Part shown: positions 5,930-12,866 of the stretch, piece by piece | How the letters are laid out: each line of letters opens with the position of its first letter | How positions within the stretch are numbered: the first letter of the stretch is position 1 | Assembly (NCBI GenBank): GCA_016874895.1 | Contig: VGSX01000080.1 | Coordinates: 1 to 12,866, forward strand | Direction: 5' to 3' | Source of the DNA: Deltaproteobacteria bacterium | GTDB lineage: Bacteria; Desulfobacterota; Desulfobaccia; Desulfobaccales; Desulfobaccaceae | DNA: 12,866 nucleotides | Made by a program: the position numbers and the translations under genes | Notes under the pieces: model-generated | What the model saw: only the letters and a program-made list of their open reading frames with translations | Told to the model about the DNA's origin: nothing | Database searches by the model: none

Positions 5930-6646
5930 ATGAATTCCAAAAAAATCGTCATCGGTACCATACTCCTGGTCACCTTTTTCCTCGTCCTGATCGCCATCTT
6001 CATGCCCTGGTACGGGCCCGGGGTCACCGGCAAACCCAGGAACGGCCTGGAATTTTCCGACGACTTCTTCAATTCCCTGGCCAAGGGCTCCAGTAACTTC
6101 ATGGACAATATGCGCCAACTGGCCACACCTTTCAAAGGCCAGGTCCTGGACGTGCACCTGAAATCCAAGGACGCCCCGGCGGCCCAGAAAAAGGAGCTCC
6201 TCTTCACCAAGGCCGGGGCCACGGTGACGGTTGAGGGCGATATGGCCCATATCAAGGGTGACCTCGGCCAGATCATGTTTGCCGCCATCGATGACTCCGA
6301 CACCATGTTCCACAACCAGGATGAGAAGATTAAGGCCGCCTATGGCATCGACGGCAGGACGGTCTTGCGGACCTGGTGGGTCGCCTTCAAGGAACTGGAT
6401 CATGCCTTGAAGGCCCAGGAAAAGTTTAAAGAGGCCCGGGTAGTTTCGGAAATCATGATGCGCTCCATCGAACCGGGCTATAATTTCTTCGGGATTTCTC
6501 CGGAAAGAGTCAGGGATAATATCGGCATGCTGACCTTCATGCTGGTGTTCTACGTGGTTTATACCCTGTGGTACGGTTACGGCGTTTTCGAACTCTTCGA
6601 AGGCATTGGCATGGGCGCCCATGCGGGGCATAAAGAAGAAGTATAA
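5930..6646 (+). CDS. Two-helix membrane protein, partner of the TauE/SafE permease (unknown family)
   Basis: A 238-aa protein that I do not assign to a named family. Residues 6-25 (VIGTILLVTFFLVLIAIFMP region) form a membrane anchor and about 199-220 (GMLTFMLVFYVVYTLWYGYG) a second segment, leaving a soluble domain of about 170 residues between them and a short histidine-containing tail (GAHAGHKEEV). With a lysine-rich start (MNSKK) the N-terminus is predicted inside and the middle domain in the periplasm. The soluble part is mixed alpha/beta with a run GATVTVEGDMAHIKGDLGQI and a helical stretch LKAQEKFKEARVVSEIM. The ATG follows a GGGGGGAGG ribosome-binding site and is only 3 bp after the permease stop codon, so the two are translated from one message and the product is probably an accessory subunit of the permease. 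Confidence 0.8.
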   Translation: MNSKKIVIGTILLVTFFLVLIAIFMPWYGPGVTGKPRNGLEFSDDFFNSLAKGSSNFMDNMRQLATPFKGQVLDVHLKSKDAPAAQKKELLFTKAGATVTVEGDMAHIKGDLGQIMFAAIDDSDTMFHNQDEKIKAAYGIDGRTVLRTWWVAFKELDHALKAQEKFKEARVVSEIMMRSIEPGYNFFGISPERVRDNIGMLTFMLVFYVVYTLWYGYGVFELFEGIGMGAHAGHKEEV

Positions 6647-6680
6647 TCTGTTAAAGTTCAGCCCCGAACTTGCCTTAGCA

Positions 6681-6721
6681 GCCGGGATAACCCTATAATA
6701 AGGTTGTCCCGGCATTTTTTT
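6681..6721 (+). terminator. Rho-independent terminator of the permease operon
   Basis: GCCGGGATAACC (6681-6692) pairs with GGTTGTCCCGGC (6702-6713) over 12 bp with one G-U pair, a 9-nt loop, then A and seven T residues. It ends the permease/two-helix-protein transcript 35 bp after the stop codon. Confidence 0.85.
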
Positions 6722-6748
6722 GGGCCAACCAGCCCGGCTTGGTATAGT
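6720..6748 (+). promoter_or_regulatory. Possible promoter for the 388-aa protein and AI-2E transporter genes
   Basis: TTGGGC (6720-6725, half-consensus -35) and TATAGT (6743-6748, 5 of 6) are separated by 17 bp, starting right at the end of the terminator T-run and about 80 bp before the next gene. The terminator upstream implies a new promoter hereabouts; this is the best candidate I see. Confidence 0.35.
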
Positions 6749-6829
6749 ATCTTAACAGGGTGAAAAACTGCAGTGGTAGGTAAGTAAACAATTCTTTGTT
6801 TTTAAAGTGATCTTTCAAGGAGTTCCACG

Positions 6830-7996
6830 GTGTCTTTCTGGAAAAGACTGTTCGGTAAGGGCTGCGACCGCGGCGCCCTGGCGCCGCCCGTCGGCCTGGC
6901 CCAGCGTTATCTCAAAAAATATCAGCAGTTTCAAGCCATCCTGGCCGAAAGCGAGGCGGCCGGGGCAATTATGGCCCAGTTGCAGCATCGCCTGGCAAAA
7001 CCGGAAAACCTTGATCTGCCCCAATTTCAGGAGCAGTGCGCCGACCTCCTGGGGCATATGCGCCAAGCCTTAGACCTGCTCCTGGAATTCTGCCGCCAGA
7101 AGCCAGACGAGCTCCTGGCGGCCTTTGCAGAGCTGGCCGCCCGGTTCCAGGAGATTCTCTCCCTGGCAGAGGCCTCGGGGCAGGACACCCTGGAGCTTGT
7201 CCAAGATCAGCTGCGCCCCCTCCTCTTTTCCAGGCAACAGGCTGAGCCTTCCCAGGGTTCAAGCCCCCTGGCGGCTTCCGCCTCGGTGCCGGACCTGCTG
7301 GCGGGGATCACCGAGCACCGCCTGCAAGAAATGTTCTGCCTCAGCCTCCGCAGCCAGGTCAGCAAAAAACAGGCCGTCAGTCTGGTCACCGGGCGCCTGG
7401 TGCCCATCCTGGTCATCGACGCCGGCGGCGGCTTGTCCAGCACCAGCGTCACCGTCAACCTGGATGACGTGGCCTCAGTCCCTTATAAGGCCTTCCTGGA
7501 CGGGATGTTGTCCATCCCCTGGCCCAAGGCCCGGCCCCTGGATATGAAGGGCTTCATTTCCGTGGTGGGGGTGACCTCCACCACCCCCCGGGCCGAAGAT
7601 CAGCTGCAAAAAATCAGTTTCGCCCTCCTGGCCCGGGAATACATGAATTTCAGCCTCTGTCTGGGCTACCATGCCTCTACCATCGAGGCTTACGTGAGCC
7701 CTCAGCCCCCCTGCAATTACCTCCGCTTTCATTATCAGGGCGGGGCCGCCTCGGTGGAGCGCCGGGTGCGGCGCTTACGGCTCATCCGGGGCATCCTGAC
7801 GCGCCTGGGCTTTGAGGTGAGTATCACCGGCGACCTCCTGGATGCCCGCAAAACCGGGGATGAGGAAGCAGCCTGCCTGAAACTGCTGGAGATCTTAGGG
7901 CGCCTGGAAGTTTTCACCAAGCAGATGGATATGGTCCTATCCGATGATGAGGTGGTCCTGGGCTACATCGAAGATTTTCTGGCCAACCACTGTTAG
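6830..7996 (+). CDS. Catalytic-domain-less paralog of the PEP-synthase-like protein (unknown function)
   Basis: A 388-aa soluble protein. Residues about 150-385 align through their length with residues about 612-857 of the protein at 1551-4175: both have a KxxSVP or DVASVP segment, GGFMAIIG versus KGFISVVG, FGFHFSTVEAL versus LGYHASTIEAY (His281 matching His749), NYLRFAFKGGAA versus NYLRFHYQGGAA followed by RR, and a C-terminal RQLDMVM versus KQMDMVL. The N-terminal 55 residues also resemble the other protein's start (RRYQAFKMLLA versus KKYQQFQAILA). The ATP-grasp and phosphohistidine domains are simply absent. The acidic LDLEDGF (658-664) of the long protein becomes IDAGGGL here, losing two acidic residues. 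It may be a regulatory or binding partner of the enzyme. The start is GTG 6830 with AAGGAG 7 nt upstream. It is followed 12 bp later by the AI-2E transporter gene, whose ribosome-binding site (TAGGAG) includes this gene's TAG. Confidence 0.82.
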   Translation: MSFWKRLFGKGCDRGALAPPVGLAQRYLKKYQQFQAILAESEAAGAIMAQLQHRLAKPENLDLPQFQEQCADLLGHMRQALDLLLEFCRQKPDELLAAFAELAARFQEILSLAEASGQDTLELVQDQLRPLLFSRQQAEPSQGSSPLAASASVPDLLAGITEHRLQEMFCLSLRSQVSKKQAVSLVTGRLVPILVIDAGGGLSSTSVTVNLDDVASVPYKAFLDGMLSIPWPKARPLDMKGFISVVGVTSTTPRAEDQLQKISFALLAREYMNFSLCLGYHASTIEAYVSPQPPCNYLRFHYQGGAASVERRVRRLRLIRGILTRLGFEVSITGDLLDARKTGDEEAACLKLLEILGRLEVFTKQMDMVLSDDEVVLGYIEDFLANHC

Positions 7997-8008
7997 GAGC
8001 AGTTATTT

Positions 8009-9253
8009 ATGAAAAAAAGCCTGCGGGAATCGGCCTACAACAAGCTCCGGGGCGTTCTGCGGAGGTCAAAAAGACCGGAAAAGCACGAGGCGGCGGCAGT
8101 GGCCTCATCCCCTGAGGCCCCACCTCCGGTGGTGGATGACTTCCCCAGCCGGTTCGCCCGATTTTTTTTCGGGGTCCTCACCCTGATCATCTTGTATTAT
8201 TCGTATCTCATTATTAAGCCGTTTCTCGTCGAGATTTTTCTGGCCCTGGTTCTTTTTATAGTCAGCAAACCCCTCTATTCCGGGATTCTCAGGCTCCTGC
8301 GGGGCCAGCGGGGCCTGAGTTCGGCCCTGACCTGTCTGCTGCTGGCCCTCTTTATCATCGCCCCGCTCCTCACCCTGGCCAGCCTCATCGCCGGTCAGGC
8401 CCTGGATATCTACAATCTCATCAACGAAGGGCTGCACAGCGGCGCCCTCTGGCAGGACCTCACCGATAAAATGGCCTTTGTGCAGAATTTCGCCAATAAA
8501 TACAATCTGCCCGTCAGCGTGGATAAATTTCAGTTGGAACAGATCATCCGTTCGGCCCTGGTGACGGCCAGCCAGTTCGTCTACAATAACGCCATCGGCC
8601 TGGTGAAAGGCTTCACCGGCGTCATCTTCAGCCTGTTGTTGATTTTATTCATTACCTTTTTCTGCTTTCTCCAGGGAGATGATTTTATTAATGCCATAAA
8701 AGAATTGTCCCCCTTGGATCCGGCTCATAACGAAGAGATTTTAGGGGATGTGGAGAAAACCATCAAGGCCACCCTCCGGGGCACGGTCATTGTGGCCTTG
8801 ATTCAGGGAGTCCTGGGAGGAATCGGCTTTTTCATTTTTGGCGTACCCAAGGCGGCCTTTTGGGGCACCCTGATGATCCCCGCCTCGGTTATCCCGGTGG
8901 TGGGGGCCGCCCTCATCTGGTTCCCGGGTGCGCTTTTTCTCTTTTTCCAGGGCCACACCTGGCATGCCCTGGGATTGGTTTTTTGGGGCGTGGTGGTCAT
9001 CGGCTCCATCGACAACCTGGTAAAACCCTATCTCATGAAAGGGGCCCGCTACACCCCCGTAGTCTTTATCCTCTTCGCCATCATGGGGGGCATTGCTTAT
9101 TTCGGCACCGTGGGTTTTATCCTGGGACCGTTGATCCTTTCTTTTCTTTTATCAGTGTTGTCCATTTATCAAAAAACTATCCTGCGCCAGAACCGTTCGG
9201 CCCAGACGGACGCGGCTAGACAGGATAACGAGGGGAACCCCATTTCCCCCTGA
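8009..9253 (+). CDS. AI-2E family transporter (PerM/YdiK-like)
   Basis: A 414-aa inner-membrane permease of the AI-2E transporter family (PF01594), typical length 340-420. The family includes the autoinducer-2 exporter TqsA and Na+/H+ antiporters, so the substrate cannot be told. Membrane segments lie near 50-70, 72-88, 105-127, 203-223, 258-279, 285-313, 318-337 and 350-386, with the family's long soluble region between the third and fourth. Family marks are GVPKAAFWGTLMIPASVIPVVGAAL (278-302), IDNLVKPYLM (334-343) and GTVGFILGPLI (366-376). The first 45 residues form a basic, then Ala/Pro-rich cytoplasmic extension, longer than usual. The ATG is 9 nt after TAGGAG. It forms an operon with the 388-aa protein gene. 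Confidence 0.92.
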   Translation: MKKSLRESAYNKLRGVLRRSKRPEKHEAAAVASSPEAPPPVVDDFPSRFARFFFGVLTLIILYYSYLIIKPFLVEIFLALVLFIVSKPLYSGILRLLRGQRGLSSALTCLLLALFIIAPLLTLASLIAGQALDIYNLINEGLHSGALWQDLTDKMAFVQNFANKYNLPVSVDKFQLEQIIRSALVTASQFVYNNAIGLVKGFTGVIFSLLLILFITFFCFLQGDDFINAIKELSPLDPAHNEEILGDVEKTIKATLRGTVIVALIQGVLGGIGFFIFGVPKAAFWGTLMIPASVIPVVGAALIWFPGALFLFFQGHTWHALGLVFWGVVVIGSIDNLVKPYLMKGARYTPVVFILFAIMGGIAYFGTVGFILGPLILSFLLSVLSIYQKTILRQNRSAQTDAARQDNEGNPISP

Positions 9254-9507
9254 TGCGGGTTGCCGGAAAGAAGAGTGAACAGGGAAGTGGGAAAAGGGGG
9301 AAAAAGGCCACGGGCAGGCACGGGGGCATGCCCCTACGGGGGATTGTCTCGGTAAATTGGGGGTCAGCCGATAGGACCTGGTCTGAGACCCGCCCCGGCA
9401 CGAGATCTTTCCGTCTTAAAAGTCTTGTCTGTACAGGTTAGAAAGCCTGTGCCAGCGGGATTTTTCATTGTATACGGGTGCCATGCGGAGCTTTTCCGAC
9501 AACCGAT
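9254..9507. other. Intergenic region between convergent genes, with decayed repeat material
   Basis: No gene is supported here. It contains a 12-bp palindrome GGGGCATGCCCC (9323-9334) followed by CTACGGGG, and a partial copy of the hairpin repeat at 9380-9396. A weak hairpin ACAGG/CCTGT near 9434-9451 could follow the AI-2E gene but has no T-run. Confidence 0.5.
9380..9396. repeat. Partial second copy of the 33-bp hairpin repeat
   Basis: GGTCTGAGACCCGCCCC is identical to 4322-4338, covering the centre and most of the right arm. The left arm is not present immediately upstream, so this copy is degraded or recombined. Confidence 0.55.
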
Positions 9508-9533
9508 AAAAAAAGCCGGGGGTGACCCCGGCC
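9508..9533 (-). terminator. Rho-independent terminator of the SWIM-like protein gene
   Basis: On the - strand a GC-rich stem GCCGGGG/CCCCGGC (9515-9532, four-base loop) is followed by seven T residues (9514-9508), about 30 bp after the stop codon of the gene at 9564-10373. Confidence 0.85.
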
Positions 9534-9563
9534 GGAAGTCTGGAATGTGCCAAGCCCTGGTTC

Positions 9564-10373
9564 TTACGCCACTTCGTCCAGGAAATTCTTCTTTAAATCG
9601 CTGAAATTCAACTGTCCCGCTACAAAAGCGGGCCGGCTCTCCAATTGCTCGATCTCCTGCTGCACCAGAGTCCGGTCCAGGTTGCGATCCTCGTGAATCA
9701 ATTGACAGTATTCTTCGAACAGCTCATGCTTTAAATCTTCGGAAAACAAACCGGGCTTGCCCAAATCTTCTTCCAGGCCGTAAACATTGTCCAGTAAATA
9801 AAAATACGTGGCCCGGGCCTCGGACAGCCTCCCCATCTGGGCCAACCGGTCGGCCTTTTCCTGGGCCAGCCGCAACTTTTGCTCTAATTCGGCGGTTTCC
9901 CCGGCGCTCATGGCCCCTGCTTCGGCGATGATATGATCCACGCTTTCCAACAAGGTATCCAGATCAGGGCTCTCTTCTTTCAGAAGCTCCCTGGTTTCAA
10001 ATACTTTATCAGCCATCTCCAGGATAATTTTAATCAAATCAGCCTTGGAGTACTGTTTCAACTGATCTTTTAAGGAGCTGCGATCCAGGAAGCTTTCCGG
10101 CTCTTCGAGCCAGGCGGCCAGCACTGCCAGGGAACAGGCACACCAGCCTTCACCCTGCTGCGGGCAGGAGCAGGAGCTCTTTAAAACGCCGTCTTCTATG
10201 GCCACAATGGCCGGGTACCAATTGTCATTATCTTGAACTGCCGCCTCCAGGCGATCAGGGGTCCGGTAGCGGAAGTGCACCTGATTATTGGTAACCAGGT
10301 CCTGAGCGGCCAGCCAATTTTCTTCGGAACCCAAGCGCCGGGCCTTTTCGGCATCTAACTCTTCAAAACGCAT
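9564..10373 (-). CDS. SWIM-like zinc-finger protein with a CxC...CxC variant
   Basis: A 269-aa soluble protein. Residues about 30-90 have the layout of a SWIM domain: strands ending SSCSCPQQGEGWCACSLAVLAAW (66-88) with C68 and C70, then C78 and C80. The classical motif ends CxH, whereas here the position of His is Cys80; the surrounding CSCP and the SLAVLAAWL helix still fit the family. LKQYSKADLIKIILEMADK (105-123) resembles the Leu-Ser-Lys helical segment that often follows SWIM domains. The rest is helical and acidic with a predicted coiled coil around 155-185. SWIM proteins bind DNA or proteins; the specific role is unknown. The ATG at 10373 has AAGGGA about 7 nt upstream. It appears to be a single-gene unit with its own terminator. 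Confidence 0.7.
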   Translation of the reverse strand: MRFEELDAEKARRLGSEENWLAAQDLVTNNQVHFRYRTPDRLEAAVQDNDNWYPAIVAIEDGVLKSSCSCPQQGEGWCACSLAVLAAWLEEPESFLDRSSLKDQLKQYSKADLIKIILEMADKVFETRELLKEESPDLDTLLESVDHIIAEAGAMSAGETAELEQKLRLAQEKADRLAQMGRLSEARATYFYLLDNVYGLEEDLGKPGLFSEDLKHELFEEYCQLIHEDRNLDRTLVQQEIEQLESRPAFVAGQLNFSDLKKNFLDEVA

Positions 10374-10409
10374 AATTATTTCCCTTTTGCCTCAATTTTA
10401 CCCATTAAT

Positions 10410-10436
10410 TTTATATCTGCTTGTTTGAAAAGGCAA
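10410..10436 (-). promoter_or_regulatory. Possible promoter of the SWIM-like protein gene
   Basis: On the - strand TTGCCT (10431-10436) and TATAAA (10410-10415) are separated by 15 bp, about 37 bp before the ATG; shifting the -35 one base gives TTTGCC with 16 bp. The match is moderate and the short spacer weakens it. Confidence 0.4.
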
Positions 10437-10482
10437 ACCGAATATCAGGGAAATGCGTTTTTTTTTGAGATAATGTTTAATT

Positions 10483-11142
10483 TTAGAAGGGAAAATTCTG
10501 ACCCAGGGTAAAAAGATCATTAAGGCGGGTTTCAATTTCCTGCCGGTATTCCTCCAGGAGCTTGCCCCGAGCTTCCGGCGGCACCGGCAAAGGCTCCCCA
10601 AAGAGTAAAGCCACCCGGCTGAAAGGCAGGATCAACTCGAACCGGTCCCAGGTGTTCAAAGTGATTTTTCTCGCCGCAGCCACGGCCACCGGCAGGATTA
10701 CAGCCCCGGCCTCCCGTGCCAAGACCACCACCCCTTTCTGTAACTGGTGGTATGGTCCCCGGGAACCGTCGGCAATGATGCCCCCGCAGTATCCCTGGCG
10801 CATCATTCCGGCAATCTTTCTGAGGGCCGCCAGCCCGCCTTTATTGCGGGAACCGGCAAAGACCAGGGCCCCGAATCTTTCGGCAATACGGCCGATGAGT
10901 TCGCCGTCGATACTGGGGCTGGCCAACAGGACAATCTTCCGGGGCCGAAATCTAAAATGGTACAATATATAAGCTAGCTGGCCGTGCCAACAGGTGTACA
11001 GTATCGGCCGGTCCAAAGCTAAGAGTTTCTTTTCCGCGGCCTCATTGACGATGCTACCAGGGCAACAGCCAAAAACCCTGTTCATCACCGCCGCGGCCAG
11101 GGGCGGGGCTAATTGCAGCAGCCGGGGATTACGTATTTTCAT
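10483..11142 (-). CDS. DUF374 lysophospholipid-acyltransferase-like protein
   Basis: A 219-aa protein of the DUF374 family, related to the lysophospholipid acyltransferases and expected at the inner face of the cytoplasmic membrane. Family marks in order: ILYTCWHGQL (47-56), which carries the catalytic-site His of the family; LLASPSIDGELIGR (72-85); GSRNKGGLAALR (97-108); IADGSRGPYHQLQKGVVVLA (123-142), equivalent to the PDGPRGP motif but with Ser for Pro; and NTWDRFELILPFSR (163-176) with GEPL after it. Members are thought to acylate lipid A or a phospholipid precursor; the substrate here is not shown by the sequence. The ATG at 11142 is 5 bp after the stop codon of the DUF1992 gene and has no good ribosome-binding site, so it is probably translated by coupling. 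Confidence 0.9.
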   Translation of the reverse strand: MKIRNPRLLQLAPPLAAAVMNRVFGCCPGSIVNEAAEKKLLALDRPILYTCWHGQLAYILYHFRFRPRKIVLLASPSIDGELIGRIAERFGALVFAGSRNKGGLAALRKIAGMMRQGYCGGIIADGSRGPYHQLQKGVVVLAREAGAVILPVAVAAARKITLNTWDRFELILPFSRVALLFGEPLPVPPEARGKLLEEYRQEIETRLNDLFTLGQNFPF

Positions 11143-11147
11143 GGGTG

Positions 11148-11540
11148 CTAAAAAGACTTCTTGGTCTGGGGCAGCCGCTCCAATTTTTCCAGAATCCTGG
11201 CGGTGTATTCATTGTGCTCCTGCAGCAGGGGCGATACCCGGCGCATCATGTTTAGTTTCATAGTCAGAAAGTTCAGCCGCCGCATCTGCTGCAATTTGGC
11301 CGCCTCATCCGGGAGACCGGCCATCATGTCCTGCAGGGTGATAATCTCCTTCTGTAAGTGCAGCTCCGGGGGGAGGCAGTCCGCCATCTTCAAAATCTTG
11401 TAGGCCAGGCGCAGCTCCGGGGGGACATCCCGGTCATCGTCGAACACCAGAGGCCGTCCTTTACCCGCCAGATTATCGAAAAGTCCGTCCTTCATGGCCT
11501 CCACAATGCGGCTCTCGGCAATTTTTTCTAAAAAAATCAA
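11148..11540 (-). CDS. DUF1992 (DnaJ-C28-like) domain protein
   Basis: A 130-aa protein. AESRIVEAMKDGLFDNLAGK (8-27) followed by GRPL (28-31) is the signature of the DUF1992 domain, shared with the conserved domain of eukaryotic DnaJ homolog subfamily C member 28; PPELRLAYKILKMADCLPPEL (40-60) is the second conserved block, followed by a helical, Met- and Leu-rich tail with heptad character. No J domain is present, as is usual for bacterial members of this length. Function is not established. The start is TTG at 11540 (no in-frame ATG precedes), supported by GGAG 7 nt upstream. It lies directly upstream of the DUF374 gene. Confidence 0.87.
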   Translation of the reverse strand: MIFLEKIAESRIVEAMKDGLFDNLAGKGRPLVFDDDRDVPPELRLAYKILKMADCLPPELHLQKEIITLQDMMAGLPDEAAKLQQMRRLNFLTMKLNMMRRVSPLLQEHNEYTARILEKLERLPQTKKSF

Positions 11541-11651
11541 GCAAGTTCTCCATTTTTCTTAAGTTCGGCCAACAAATCCGCACCATCGCCCGGTAGATAA
11601 GAAAATGCCTCGCAGAGCACACTTCCACCTCAGGCTGCGGCCCCCTTCCTT

Positions 11652-11679
11652 ATTATGAGTATAATTATTCTAAGAGCAA
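11652..11679 (-). promoter_or_regulatory. Possible promoter of the DUF1992-DUF374 operon
   Basis: On the - strand TTGCTC (11674-11679) and CATAAT (11652-11657, 5 of 6) are separated by 16 bp in a locally AT-rich stretch, about 110 bp upstream of the TTG start. This is the best candidate in the 208-bp gap. Confidence 0.4.
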
Positions 11680-11748
11680 GACTAAACCGCTTCCGGGGCA
11701 TTCGCTGCGGCCTCATCTGTCTGTCAGGGGAAGTAAAAAAAACCGCCT

Positions 11749-12846
11749 TTAAAATTTCCCCCCCAGGGCCCCGGCGTAGCCCGTCAGTTCCACGTAGCCC
11801 TGGCCGCGCACCGTGTTGCCGTGGCTACGGCCCTCAACCCGGACGCTGCCCTCCCAGTAAGTTACCTGAGTGCTCCGGGTGGTTATCAATTCCTGATCTT
11901 GGAGGGTGGGCTGCACCTCCAGGTCATACCCCGGCAGGGTGATCTTCCAGCCGGAGGGGTAGACCGCCCCGGATTGGGGGGATTTCCAGGTGTTAAGCGG
12001 GGTAATGGTGAAGTCGGCTAATTCCAGGTGGCGGCACTGCCCCTGGGGGTCCACCAGGGTGCCGGAGGAAAAGGGGTCCAGGGTGCCGTCCTGGCGCCGC
12101 ATGACGTAGAGCATCAGGTCGTGGCCGTCGTCCAGTTGCAGAGAAAACCAGTCCCAGCCCGTCTGGTCCGGGGCCAGCTGGCTGCTGGAGAACTCGTGGT
12201 CCATCCAGCTCAGGCCCTGCACCGGCAAGGTCCGGCCCTGGAAGGTCACCTGTCCCTGGGTGGCCAGACGGGTCAAGGAATAGTAGTGGCTGGCAAAGCC
12301 CTCCCCCGCGGCCTTTTGGCTGACCCCGTCGGTGCCATGGATAACCGGCGGCTTTTCGGGCCTGAGATGCAGATCCAGGGCCAGGTCCCCGGCTCCGGCC
12401 CGCAGGTGGTGGGCCTTTCCGACCAGCTCCGCCTGCCAGTCCTCAATCCAGACCCGGTAGCGCTGGGTCTCGGCCCCGGATAAGCCCAAAGCCCCCCGCC
12501 CCACCTTCTCATGAAAGGTAAAGGTCCGCCCCCCGATGTCCGTCAGGGCCAGGTGGCCGAAGTACAGGGTGCTAAGGGCCCAGGCCGAGCGCGCCTCGGG
12601 GTCGGGTTGCCGCACCCCCACCCGGAAAAAGGTCAGTTGATAGCTGAACTGCTCGCCCTGGTTCGAGGTCAGGTGGCCGGTATAATACCACCACTCGGTT
12701 TTGAACTCCGGATGCGCCGCATGATCCCGAGGAAAAACGTAGTCCCAGCCGGGTTGGGCCAGGCGGAATTCCCCGGAGGCCTGGGCCCAGGAGGTCAGGA
12801 CCAGAAAAATGAGGCTACCAAGAGCCAAAAGCCGCTTCATGTTCAT
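11749..12846 (-). CDS. Exported AttH/CrtC-like lipocalin-domain protein (carotenoid 1,2-hydratase-related)
   Basis: A 365-aa protein with a signal peptide (MNMKRLLALGSLIFLVLTSW, cleavage likely after AQA at residue 23) and hence in the periplasm or at the outer membrane. Family marks: WDYVFPRDHAAHPEFKTEWW (34-53) followed by YYTGHL; a strand-rich N-terminal domain; GLSWMDHEFSSSQL (211-224); GWDWFSLQLDDG (230-241) with DLMLYVMR after it; and YWEGSVRVEG (330-339) with GYVELTGY (350-357). These belong to the COG5621 'predicted secreted hydrolase' group with two lipocalin-like domains, related to carotenoid 1,2-hydratase CrtC and to AttH. No carotenoid genes are in view, so hydratase activity should not be assumed. 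AttH-type genes commonly follow ABC/FtsX-like permease genes, which here would lie beyond the right edge. The start could be ATG 12846 or ATG 12840; the weak AAGAAG upstream is better spaced for the latter. Confidence 0.88.
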   Translation of the reverse strand: MNMKRLLALGSLIFLVLTSWAQASGEFRLAQPGWDYVFPRDHAAHPEFKTEWWYYTGHLTSNQGEQFSYQLTFFRVGVRQPDPEARSAWALSTLYFGHLALTDIGGRTFTFHEKVGRGALGLSGAETQRYRVWIEDWQAELVGKAHHLRAGAGDLALDLHLRPEKPPVIHGTDGVSQKAAGEGFASHYYSLTRLATQGQVTFQGRTLPVQGLSWMDHEFSSSQLAPDQTGWDWFSLQLDDGHDLMLYVMRRQDGTLDPFSSGTLVDPQGQCRHLELADFTITPLNTWKSPQSGAVYPSGWKITLPGYDLEVQPTLQDQELITTRSTQVTYWEGSVRVEGRSHGNTVRGQGYVELTGYAGALGGKF

Positions 12847-12866
12847 GTCTTCTTTTAATTAGTGGG

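Noticed and set aside
5849..6715. A 288-codon open frame on the - strand opposite the two-helix protein gene
   Set aside because: It lacks a family signature, runs through a strong + strand terminator and overlaps the permease end. The + frame has a ribosome-binding site, membrane segments and tight operon spacing.
10398..10601. A 67-codon - strand frame over the 3' end of the DUF374 gene
   Set aside because: It is an out-of-frame reading of the DUF374 gene tail and the AT-rich spacer, with no start context or recognisable sequence.
11749..12846. Calling the exported protein a carotenoid 1,2-hydratase
   Set aside because: The lipocalin-like family match is good, but there are no carotenoid genes and most members of this group have no demonstrated hydratase activity.

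Overview
The window looks like a chromosomal stretch from a GC-rich Gram-negative bacterium, most plausibly a Desulfobacterota/deltaproteobacterial relative. That placement is an inference from gene content (DUF374 acyltransferase, AttH-like exported lipocalin protein, TauE/SafE permease beside a PEP-synthase-like protein) and base use; no rRNA or other taxonomic marker is present.

Layout. Positions 1-324 hold the C-terminal end of a beta-class DNA methyltransferase on the + strand. It converges on ruvX (373-837, -), which is preceded by a remnant of a PIN-toxin gene (834-1046, -) and its ribbon-helix-helix antitoxin gene (997-1254, -). A promoter with a palindrome in its spacer lies upstream of the antitoxin. 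A 133-bp MITE-like element with 13-bp terminal inverted repeats, heptamer-repeat ends and a perfect 8-bp target duplication sits at 1358-1490.

The core (1551-9253) is the most distinctive part. A PEP-synthase-like protein of 874 aa (-) keeps the ATP-grasp and phosphohistidine domains but lacks the usual C-terminal PEP/pyruvate barrel, having instead an unfamiliar C-terminal domain of about 270 residues. It is divergent from a TauE/SafE-type permease gene, which is followed 3 bp later by a gene for a two-helix membrane protein and then a strong terminator. Next comes a 388-aa protein that aligns with the N-terminal and C-terminal parts of the 874-aa protein, but has neither catalytic domain; it is followed 12 bp later by an AI-2E-family transporter. 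My reading is that these genes form a membrane-transport module with a phosphotransfer enzyme of unknown acceptor and a catalytically empty paralog. The divergent intergenic region (4176-4645) carries a strong promoter for the enzyme gene, a 33-bp perfect hairpin repeat, a 17-bp palindrome and a terminator with no recognisable gene before it.

The right part (9508-12846) is all on the - strand: an AttH/CrtC-like exported lipocalin-domain protein, a DUF1992 protein coupled to a DUF374 lysophospholipid-acyltransferase-like protein, and a SWIM-like zinc-finger protein whose expected final histidine is a cysteine, ending in a clear terminator. A partial second copy of the hairpin repeat lies in the convergent gap at 9254-9563.
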